Of a stretch of DNA of 8,913 bases, positions 1 to 8,500 are shown piece after piece. How positions within the stretch are numbered: position 1 is the stretch's first letter; each line of letters starts with the position of its first letter. Source of the DNA: Cyclobacteriaceae bacterium (GTDB lineage Bacteria > Bacteroidota > Bacteroidia > Cytophagales > Cyclobacteriaceae); contig JAUUZS010000138.1 of assembly GCA_030589835.1 (NCBI GenBank), forward strand, positions 1-8,913, given 5' to 3'. A program made the position numbers and the translations under genes. The notes beneath the pieces are model-generated. The model made no database searches. It had not been told where the DNA came from and saw nothing but the letters and a program-made list of their open reading frames with translations.

Positions 1-243
1 AGGAGACTCCCCAAGTGGTATGATGGATTAACAAAATCCCTTCAATTGGTTGCAGTTTTACTCATTCTTACGGTAAATATATTTGTTTTTCACTGGTTCA
101 ATTATAAAATGAGTCTTACCTTGGTAACTATTATGGTCGCCTTGGCAGGAGATTCACTTGAGGTGAGTTATGGGGTCTTGAAAAACCTTTATATAAAGCA
201 TAGTCCGAATCTCAACCATATATTCTTTAAGCATAAAAAGTAA
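1..243 (+). CDS. C-terminal part of an integral membrane protein (5' partial; possible CHASE2-type sensor)
   Basis: The reading frame is open from the first base and stops with TAA at 241-243, so 80 codons of a gene that begins upstream are visible. A start at the internal TTG (46) is unlikely because the frame continues without a stop to the edge. The segment begins with RRLPKWYDGLTKSLQ, then has two hydrophobic stretches suited to membrane helices (about residues 16-35 and 38-60 of the visible part), then a short basic tail ending FFKHKK. The second helix carries an acidic patch, AGDSLEVSYGVLKNLY. CHASE2 sensor proteins end their extracytoplasmic domain with several membrane helices, and in some bacteria CHASE2 genes sit beside FecR-like genes. 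The next gene here is FecR-like, so CHASE2 is a plausible but weak guess. The membrane assignment is firm; the family is not. Confidence 0.7.
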   Translation, partial: RRLPKWYDGLTKSLQLVAVLLILTVNIFVFHWFNYKMSLTLVTIMVALAGDSLEVSYGVLKNLYIKHSPNLNHIFFKHKK

Positions 244-247
244 CATA

Positions 248-334
248 ATGAAACTGAGTCTTCCTGTGATCATTATAATGCTTAATAGTCCTACGATGAC
301 AATCACGAAATGGCGGAGTTTCAATAAATTTTAA
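248..334 (+). CDS. Possible 28-residue mini-ORF between two genes
   Basis: An ATG at 248 opens a 28-codon frame ending with TAA at 332-334. It starts four bases after the upstream stop and ends four bases before the ATG of the next gene, so it tiles the whole spacer. The peptide begins MKLSLPVIIIMLNSP, a short hydrophobic segment, and ends with a basic stretch (TKWRSFNKF). The exact fit suggests translational coupling of neighbours, but a frame this short can arise by chance and no family is recognised. Conservation in relatives would decide. Confidence 0.2.
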   Translation: MKLSLPVIIIMLNSPTMTITKWRSFNKF

Positions 335-338
335 TATC

Positions 339-1232
339 ATGAAAACCTATCTTTTAATTTCAATCATCACTTTTGCCTGCCTTGGTAGCTTATTAGCTCA
401 AAATGGGGAGCTTACCATTATTCTCAATAAGGGAGATAACACCTATAGTTCCGGGGCTGATTATAATCCCGTGTTATTGGGGGCCACGCTTTCAGCAAAT
501 GATATCCTTAGAGTAACCGATAACGGTTATGTTGCACTGGTTCAAGAGGAGACAGGAGCCTCACTGGAATTGAAAAGCGCCGGCGATTATTCTGTTATGG
601 AAATGGAACAAATGATTTTGGAACAATCCTCAACACTTCTTGCCAAGTATGGCAAATTTCTTATGGATAAATTGAATCCTGATGATGTGGGAAATCAAAA
701 CCTGAATGTAACGGGTGCTGTAGAACGAGGGGAAGAAGGCCTGATAAAAATATTTTGGCCAAGTGTAATAGATGTATATGGAAGCAAGGCAGTTGTTTCC
801 TGGCAGAAAGTCGATGGCATCATGGATTATATTGTGACGATAAAAAATATGTTTGATGAAATTCTTGAAGAAAATGAGGTCAATGGGATGCATTTTGCCA
901 TGAAATTGGATCAAGGGAAATTGAAAGATGAAAAACTGATGATCATTAATGTGAGAGTTATGGAAAATGATGGCGTGTATTCAAGGGATTATGGAATTAA
1001 GCGTCTTTCAGAAGAGGCTAGAATGATCATTGATACAGAATTTGAAACCCTTGAAGTGGACGCTCAGGAAGAAAATGTATTGAATAAATTAATGCTTGCT
1101 TCGTTTTTTGAAGAAAAGCACCTTTTGGTTGACGCAGTAACCTATTACAATGAGGCCTTGGTGATTTCTCCGGATCCTGAAGGGATACAGAGATTATATG
1201 ATGATTTTTTGCAAAGAAATGGACTCAACTAA
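339..1232 (+). CDS. Secreted FecR-like/TPR-like protein of unknown function
   Basis: This 297-residue protein starts with a clear signal peptide (MKTYLLISIITFACLGSLLA, cleavage likely before Q21), which supports the chosen ATG. C14 does not sit in a good lipobox, so a soluble or outer-membrane-associated product is favoured over a lipoprotein. Residues about 24-86 form a beta-rich region resembling the FecR-like fold: a leading hydrophobic strand and KGD, then the phrase LLGATLSANDILRVTDNGYV and a strand with SLELKSAGDYSV. Residues about 134-215 are beta-rich and Ig/Fn3-like (VVSWQKVDGIMDYIVTIKN). The end, about 246-295, is helical and TPR-like (LASFFEEKHLLVDAVTYYNEAL). FecR-like periplasmic domains usually sense or bind cell-surface components, but without a recognised partner no specific job can be assigned. 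It probably shares a transcript with the membrane protein upstream, since only 95 bases separate them and no terminator or promoter was seen there. Confidence 0.85.
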   Translation: MKTYLLISIITFACLGSLLAQNGELTIILNKGDNTYSSGADYNPVLLGATLSANDILRVTDNGYVALVQEETGASLELKSAGDYSVMEMEQMILEQSSTLLAKYGKFLMDKLNPDDVGNQNLNVTGAVERGEEGLIKIFWPSVIDVYGSKAVVSWQKVDGIMDYIVTIKNMFDEILEENEVNGMHFAMKLDQGKLKDEKLMIINVRVMENDGVYSRDYGIKRLSEEARMIIDTEFETLEVDAQEENVLNKLMLASFFEEKHLLVDAVTYYNEALVISPDPEGIQRLYDDFLQRNGLN

Positions 1233-1475
1233 GAATTTTTTTTAAGTAAACGTATTGGGTAAAACCATAAAAACCTCTGGCAATTTTGGCACAGGGTCAT
1301 ATTAGCTCGCCTTTTTCCGGTTAAATTAATAGCGGTGTCCTCACTACCAATTTTATATTCACTTACAGGGCACTGCACGGTATATTTCTATTGGGAAATC
1401 CGATATCTGAAGTAAAATTTATTGATTGCCAAAACAGTTATCAGACTCTGCTCATAATGTCCGATCTCTGGTTAC

Positions 1476-1499
1476 GCCCGCCTTGCCGCGGAGGCAGGC
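1476..1499. repeat. GC-rich imperfect palindrome, element A
   Basis: The 24 bases have arms gcccgcctt and gaggcaggc that pair over nine positions with one mismatch (C1479/A1496) and one G-T wobble, around a short GC-rich centre containing ccgcgg. It stands out sharply from AT-rich surroundings. Short intergenic palindromes built from CCTGCC/GGCAGG arms occur as dispersed elements in several Bacteroidota genomes, and this may be one copy. A folded RNA element or part of a terminator are alternatives, though no T-run follows directly. Confidence 0.55.
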
Positions 1500-1534
1500 T
1501 AGTTTCTAAAAAACTCATTTACATACGTAAACTC

Positions 1535-1556
1535 CCTGGCCTACCGGACAGGCAGC
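1535..1556. repeat. GC-rich imperfect palindrome, element B
   Basis: The sequence cctggcctaccggacaggca has the arms CTG(g)CCT and AGGCAG, which pair over six positions if one G is bulged, around a loop containing ccgg. It shares the CCTGCC/GGCAGG arm style of the element at 1476-1499 and lies 35 bases after it. The bulged base suggests a decayed copy of a dispersed repeat. Whether the two elements act together is not visible. Confidence 0.45.
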
Positions 1557-1807
1557 TTGATTTCTTTATGGGTGGCCCCTATTAATTGTTATTAATTGCC
1601 CGGATTTCAGTTTTTATTAATACAATCTCGAAAACTTTTTTATTCTACCTCTCCCACGATCCTCAGGTATTTATCCAACTAGAATCCATTTACTTGGTAG
1701 ATTTTGGTTTATCTGAATGATAATCGGAAATGGAATTGGATAAAATAAAATTATAAATTATCTTAATACTTACATAAGTAGGATATATTTATTTTTAGAT
1801 CTTCATC

Positions 1808-2536
1808 ATGAGATACTTTTTAAAATCAATATTATTTATTAAGCTGATATTTAGTTTTATATGTGTTAATGGTCAGATAGTAGAAAATGTCAGGTCCGGA
1901 CTGAGTACTGACCAACAATCTATAATAATTCTTTATAACCTTGTTGCAGAAGTAAATAATGAAACATTTAATATAATACCTTACGTAGTGTTTCCAGACT
2001 CTACCACAAGGATTTTTCATGTCACCGGAGATGTAGGTATAGGCATTACACCAGGAACCAATAAGAAAATCCTGTGGGATTTTAATACTGAAATAGATTT
2101 TTTTGTGGGGACGGTCTCCTTTTTGATTACTCCAAAATATGTGTTTCCTATTAGCAATGATCATTCAAAGATGAAGCGCGGAAAAACCTATAACCATAGA
2201 TTGCCCGATGGATTAAGCAAAAATTATAAGTTGTTCCTATATAATTATAAAAAAGAATTGATAGAGGTTGATTTGCCTTTTCAATTTTACGATGATCGAC
2301 TTGAAATCAGCTTTCCCCGAAAAACCCGGCCCAGAAAATATCAATTACTTCTAAAAAGCAATACCTCGGAAGAGGTTATTTATACCAGACCATTTAAAAT
2401 TAAGCGAAAGGTACCATTATTTACTTATGCATTGCCTGTGATTGCATTTGGAGCCTATTATGCCTACACAACTGCAACCGAAGTTACCAGGAATTTGCCA
2501 GAACCCCCATCACTTAATGATGGATTCACCAAATGA
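1808..2536 (+). CDS. Secreted, C-terminally membrane-anchored beta-sandwich protein (GDVG/TPGxNK motif)
   Basis: This 242-residue protein begins with a signal peptide (MRYFLKSILFIKLIFSFICVNG, cleavage likely before Q23), which fixes the start. Residues 26-110 form a beta-sandwich-like region containing IIILYNLVAE at about 39-48 and the phrase GDVGIGITPGTNKKILWD at 74-91. This pattern (a YDL-like strand, then V(S/T)GDVG, then pGxNKxIxWD) recurs in secreted Bacteroidota proteins, often ahead of other surface domains. Residues about 133-200 are a second beta-rich, Ig-like region ending in RPFKIKRKVP. A hydrophobic segment at about 204-220 (FTYALPVIAFGAYYAY) looks like a membrane helix, followed by a short proline-rich tail (NLPEPPSLNDGFTK). 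The gene ends nine bases before the giant VCBS gene, so the two are very likely co-transcribed, and a role as anchor, assembly or localisation partner of that protein is inferred. No enzyme motif is seen. Confidence 0.85.
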   Translation: MRYFLKSILFIKLIFSFICVNGQIVENVRSGLSTDQQSIIILYNLVAEVNNETFNIIPYVVFPDSTTRIFHVTGDVGIGITPGTNKKILWDFNTEIDFFVGTVSFLITPKYVFPISNDHSKMKRGKTYNHRLPDGLSKNYKLFLYNYKKELIEVDLPFQFYDDRLEISFPRKTRPRKYQLLLKSNTSEEVIYTRPFKIKRKVPLFTYALPVIAFGAYYAYTTATEVTRNLPEPPSLNDGFTK

Positions 2537-2545
2537 TTTTTTCTT

Positions 2546-5500
2546 ATGAAAAGACTCCGACTTTTTATCTTTTTGACCTTTTTATGCCAGACTTACCAGC
2601 TAGCGGTATATGCGCAATCTTATGATTTGGTGTCTCCTAATCTCGGTGGATATCATCGTGGCGATATAGAATGGGGCGATTACGATAACGATGGCGTTTT
2701 TGACATACTGGTCAGCGGATGCTGCGACAAAGCAGATATCATTAGAAACGATAATGGAACCTTTCAAAGGTTGTACCTGGAAATGGAACAACTTGAACAG
2801 GGTGTGAGCCAGTGGGTTGATTTTGATGGCGATGGGGATTTGGATATTTTTTTGAATGGTCAGGGTATCTGTGCTATTTATAGGAATGATGGAAACGATT
2901 CATTCGTATCCATCAGTCATGGTATTCCCGGCCTTGTTAGTTCAGAAGCAGACTGGAGTGATTTTGACAACGACGGAGACCCAGACCTAATTCTTAGTGG
3001 ATATAATTCAGAAACAGCTGAGAAATATTTCACTTATATCTTTCAAAATAATCGCAATGGAGAGTTTGAGGAATTGGAGACGAACTTACCGGGTATTTCT
3101 GAAGGGGTAGTGAACTGGTACGACTACAACCAAGATGAAGTGCTTGACGTATTTATTGCCGGTCGGTCAGGCGATAATACCTCCATATCCGATATATATA
3201 AAAATTTGAGTAATGGCCAATTCCTTCGGATTACTAACTCGATCGATTACATATTCGGAAATTCGAGCTCTGTTGCCGGCGACTATGATAATGATGGGGA
3301 TATCGATTTTCTTGTGAGTGGAAGCAGTCAAAAAGGATTGGCAAGCCGGATATATCGGAATGATGGTAGTTTTCAATTCAGGTCATTCCAGGTAGGTATT
3401 CTAGGCTTTGAAGATCATGACCTGGATTGGACGGATGCCGACGGGGATGGTGATTTGGATATTATCGCCCAAGGAAGGTATTGGAATCAGGAAAAACAAG
3501 AGCAGGAATACCATCCGCAATATCTCGAAAACAAAGGTAACGATACATTTGTGGAGGCAGACACCTACCTTGAGAAATTGATTTACGGATCGATAAAATG
3601 GTGCGATTTGGATAATAATAATAAAGCCGATGTGGTACAGACGGGCTACAACAACGGGGTTTTAAGCACTAAATTTTTGGTAGATGTATTGGAAGATAGT
3701 TTTAAGACAAGCAACAATAGCATTGAGGGATTTACACGATCATCAATACATATCGCAGATTATAATGCAGATGGAAAAATAGATATATTAGTAACCGGGA
3801 GCTCTCGAAATAACGGAAACAAAACATCCCTGATATCATATAAAGGAAATAATATTTTTGGTGAAATAGAAAGCGGGATAATTGGTTCTGGTTATTGTGT
3901 CTCCAGATGGGGTGATTATGATAATGATGGAGACCTGGATTGTATTGCCAGTGCCGGAGGAGAAGAGACTAAAATTTACGAAAACCAATCAGGGAACTTT
4001 ATAGAAAAAAGTTTTGATCTTCCATCTTTTGCATGGAGTGCAGACGCTGAATGGATTGATTTTGATCAAGATGGCGACCTTGATGTTGTCTTAGGGGGCC
4101 AACTGGATATTACTTATCAATGTTTGGCAAGGCTATATGAATATGAAAACGACTCGTATACACTATTTGCTGAATTCTCAGATATATGTAACGAGAGCGC
4201 AATTAAAGTAGCAGATTTTGATAATAACGGCTACGATGATATACTCCTAAGCGGTTCTGGAGGAGGTGAATTCCAAAAGAATAACGGAGATGGGACATTT
4301 ACCCGATATGACGTTCCATGGATAAACGAAATAAGGCATTATACTTCGCTGGCAGCACATGATTATGATGGCGATGGAGATATTGATATTGCCATTTCCG
4401 GGGCAGAAGATGACCATAATTTTAAACATAGTGCCATTTATAGGAATGATGGCGACTTTATTTTTGTCAACATAAACGCCCCACTGGAAAACGTGTATCG
4501 AGGCGGATTGGCGTGGGGAGACCTCAATGAAGATTCAATGCCCGATCTCCTGTTGAGTGGAGATGACGGGTCCGGGCCGGTCACAAAAATATATTATAAT
4601 AAAGGGAACGACACCTTTGAAGATGCCGGGATATCATTGCTTGTGGTAGATTATGGTGAAGTAGCGATTTACGATTATGATAATGACGGAAAAAATGACC
4701 TGTTCCTAACAGGAGAAGACGAAAATAATTTCAGTCAGTTTTTTATTTACAAAAATCAAGGTGGAGGACAATTTATCAATATAAACCAGGAGATTCAAGG
4801 GGTATACTATAGTGACGTGGCAATTGGTGATTATGATGGCAATGGTTATAATGATATTCTGGTCGCCGGGAAGCAACACGCATGGTATGATTGGGGCATT
4901 GAGTATCCTCTTACTATTCTTTACAAAAATCATGGAAATAATATTATTGAGGAGTTGTCATTGAGCATCATGGACCTGCAGGAAGGCTCCGTTTCTCTAC
5001 ATGATATTGATAATGACCAAGATCTCGATATCCTTATTTCGGGAAGTAATAATGATGTGCTATATACCAAACTATATCGCAATACAGGTAACGATACCTT
5101 CACAGAAATAATCAATACCGGAATAATACAAGTAAAATATAGCTCGATTGACTGGAATGATTATGATCAGGATGGAGATTCCGATTTGCTGATCTCGGGA
5201 TATGATGGCACATCGGGTAACACCAAAGTGTACAGAAATGAATCCGGCGCATATTTTACCGAGATGAATTTTCAATTTCCTGGCATTCAGAGAGGCGATG
5301 CAAGCTGGGCAGATTTCAATAATGATGGCCAGGCCGATATCTTGATTGTCGGGGAATATAATGGGACCAACATAACAAGAGTATATAAAAACAATGCTAA
5401 CGGATCGTTTACAGATGCTTCAAACACCATTAAAGATGCAGAAAGTTCTTCTGTTCTTTTTGGTGATTTTAATGGAAATGGCCTGGAAGATGTTTTGTTG

Positions 5501-8500
5501 ACCGGTAATCCAAGGTACAATTCTGAATTTGCCCACACCTACATCAATCAGGGGAATGGAATATTGGAGCTGAAGAGTGAATTGGATTATAAAATAAATG
5601 ATCGCAGTAAATTATCAGCCGGCGATACAGACAATGATGGAGACCTTGATATTTTATTTACAGGCGGCGGATGGCAGGGGAGCAAATCTATACTTTATAA
5701 AAATGATGGCAACTTTGAATTGACACCAATTGTTGACATTATCGATAACGCTTGGGAATCAGCTGTTGATTTTGCGGATTTTGACCATGACGGCGATCTC
5801 GATTTTGTCTTCACAGGGCAAAATAACAGTGGCGGGTTTACCTCCATTTATCTTAACACATCCGGAACGCAAAACACACCCCCCACAGCACCTCAAAGCC
5901 TAACGACAAATATAAGCAGCGACGCTGTTGAATTTTCATGGTCCCCAGCAACGGACAGCGAAACAACACAAAATTCCTTGACTTACAATGTTAAATTGAT
6001 TAGTGCCTTTGATGGCACGCTCATTTCACCTAATACCGTTCATATCGATTCAGCGAAAATGCTGTTCCCTGACTTCGGCAATTCCGGGTATGGCACAAAA
6101 CATGTAGTAAGCGGAATTTTTCCGGGAACCTATTATTGGTCGGTACAGACGGTGGACAATGGATACCTTACTTCGGAATTTGCACTTGTTGATACGTTTG
6201 AAGTTGCCGGGGATTGGCCTGTGCCTATTGTAGATGCCATTTTTCCACGTATTGCTGATCCAGGGGATACGCTTGCCATCAGCGGGAAATATTTTAGTCT
6301 TGTACCCCAAAACAACAAGATAAATATCGGCGGCAAAGAGGCATTGGTAATCTCATCTACACGACAAGAAATTGAGTTTGTCGTCCCTGATGATCAATAT
6401 GGCAACCAGCTGTTTTCCCTATCGGTAAATGAAAAATTATCAGCCGAAAAGGATTCCATATATCTCTATGGCGAACAACAATGGAGAAAATTAGCACCTG
6501 ATTTCCATGCCAACCTGACCGCTGTCGAAATAGCATCTATCGATACAATTGTTACAGGATCAGATAATGGTAGCGTATTCCGATCAGTTGATAAAGGCCA
6601 ATCATGGGATTCTGTGTATGTAGCAGATGTAGCCATCAGGGATATTATACACCTAGATAATGGCTTTGTAGTGCTTTGTGGAGATCAGGGTCTTCTGCAG
6701 ACTTCAGATGATTATGGGGTTACATGGACCAGTATCCATTTCGAAACCGCCACATATACTTCCATAGCATTAGATCCCGCATTCAATCTCTGGTTAACGG
6801 ATAGCTCAGGAGGGATAAAAACTTCAAGCGATAAGGGCCAAAGCTGGCAAACAAAATATTCCGGTGTCAACCCGGTAAATGATTTGGAATTTACCCAGGA
6901 ATTAACGGCCATCGCAACCTTAAATAATGGCAGTATCATCACCACAAGCGATGGAGGAGACTCCTGGACAGCCAAACATATCCATGGTTCTTCCATGGGA
7001 AGCGTGAGTTTTATGGATAGCAATGAAGGATATGTGTTGGGTAAAGGGGTAAGTCAGCTATTCAAAACAAATGACGGGGGGTCGAATTGGTCACAAATCG
7101 ATGTGTCACCTGATTCTACACAGCTCAATGATCTTTTCGCCACATCGGGTTTATTATTTGCGACAGGAAATTATGGATTTTTGTTTGATGGTATAATGTA
7201 CTGGGCATTACAAAAACCGTTAACGCCACAGCATTTGAATGCCGTAACGGCTGCTGTTTTTCGAGGGATGAATACAGCATATGCAGTAGGCAATGGAGGT
7301 ACTATACTACAACTCACTAACCAGGTACAGCCGCAGCCAATTATTTTAAATGCGAATAAACCCTGGACCTACTCTGGTGATACCCTGATTATCAGGGCAA
7401 TAAATGTTGGTATAGATCCATTACAGATTCATGCCAATTTCAACGGGATAGAAGGTGAGGTCTTATCCATTGAAGAGGAAAACCTCAGCATTATAGTGCC
7501 TTTATTATTGGAAAAAGATTTAGAGGTAGAATTATATCTTGAATATAATGATTTGGTTTCAGAATCAGTTTCGTATGCTTTATTCAACAGATTTGTGCCT
7601 GAAGATGTAGGGCTGGAGTATAAAGGGCTTACCATTTCCCCGCTAGATTTTGACCGGGATGGTTTTATGGATTTGGTTACAGGACATCGTTTTTCAAATG
7701 ATAAAATTAAATTGTGGAGAAATATTGATGGTGAGCGGTTTGAGTTTTATAGCAACATAAGCGATGCATTATTCGAAACCTATGAGATTGAAGTGGCTGA
7801 TGTGAATAATGATGGTTATGGAGATATTTTTATTAATGCACGAGATCAAGCTGGAGAATATAAGACGCATCTGTTTATTTCTGATGGGAATACCAATTAT
7901 ACAGAATTTCATAGTCCATTGCCCGGATTTGACCAAGGAGGCTTAGCTTCCGGAGATATGAATAATGATGGCTTGGTTGATTTGCAAGGAGTAGGATGGA
8001 GCCATGGAGAGCAAATGGATTATAGATATATCCTTACCAACGCAGATAAAGGGAGTGATTTTACGATGACCAATCATGACGATTGGGGCAGAGAGGTCGA
8101 GGTATTTGATTATGATTCGGATTTTGATAATGATTTAATCTATTCTGCAAATGAAAACTTGATTTCAATTAACCATGGATCTTATTATGAATTTGTATCC
8201 ATTGCTGGTAGCGATTCCAGGGATTCCGGTGAGATTGAATTGTTTGACATGGAGAATGACGGGGATATAGACTTCTATGAATCTGGGTGGAACCACAATA
8301 CCCAACAAGTAGAGGATGTATTGTATATTAATTCCGAAAGTGGCCTTGATTTGCTTAAAGGGTTATTGTCGCCGATTCAAGGGGGGGAATTACTATCTGG
8401 CGATTTTGATAACGATGGTTACTGTGATTTGTTTGCATTTGGTGACGGGGGAGATGGAAATGGAATTGGTGAAATCTATAAAAATATAAGCGGGTCTTCA

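Larger units (their letters stand above)
1233..1807. other. Long intergenic region with GC-rich palindromes
   Basis: About 575 bases without a convincing gene. It starts with a T-rich run (eight T at about 1236-1243) directly after the upstream stop, but no GC-rich stem precedes it, so it is not a clear intrinsic terminator. The middle holds two GC-rich palindromic elements, listed separately. At 1581-1600 the ten-base unit attaattgtt is repeated with two changes as attaattgcc. The last 80 bases before the next ATG are very AT-rich, fitting a promoter and leader for the two-gene unit downstream, but no exact match to the Bacteroidota -7 motif TAnnTTTG was found. The nearest is tagattttgg at about 1698, which has one T too many. 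Confidence 0.6.

Noticed and set aside
1233..1260. Intrinsic terminator after the FecR-like gene
   Set aside because: There is a run of eight T, but the bases before it do not form a GC-rich stem.
1280..1310. Sigma-54-like promoter at the TTGGCAC in the spacer
   Set aside because: The GG is present but no GC lies at the required distance for the -12 element, and the nearest downstream start is about 500 bases away.
1391..1585. A 64-codon + strand frame with a TTG start in the long spacer
   Set aside because: It runs across both GC-rich palindromes, which produce its PPCRGGR and LPDRQ stretches; it has no recognisable domain, no good start and atypical composition. It is more likely a chance frame.
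630..2164. Antisense frames at 630-914 and 1832-2164
   Set aside because: Each lies opposite a well supported secreted protein gene and has no signal, domain or start context of its own.
2651..5860. Regular 150-base periodicity that could suggest a CRISPR or tandem DNA repeat
   Set aside because: The period is in the protein (VCBS units of 47-58 residues); the DNA of the units is diverged and there is no constant repeat with spacers.
6584..7090. Sialidase (BNR) enzyme because of five Asp-boxes
   Set aside because: Asp-boxes are structural turns found in many non-enzymatic propellers; the units match YCF48-like repeats and no arginine triad or other catalytic set was recognised.
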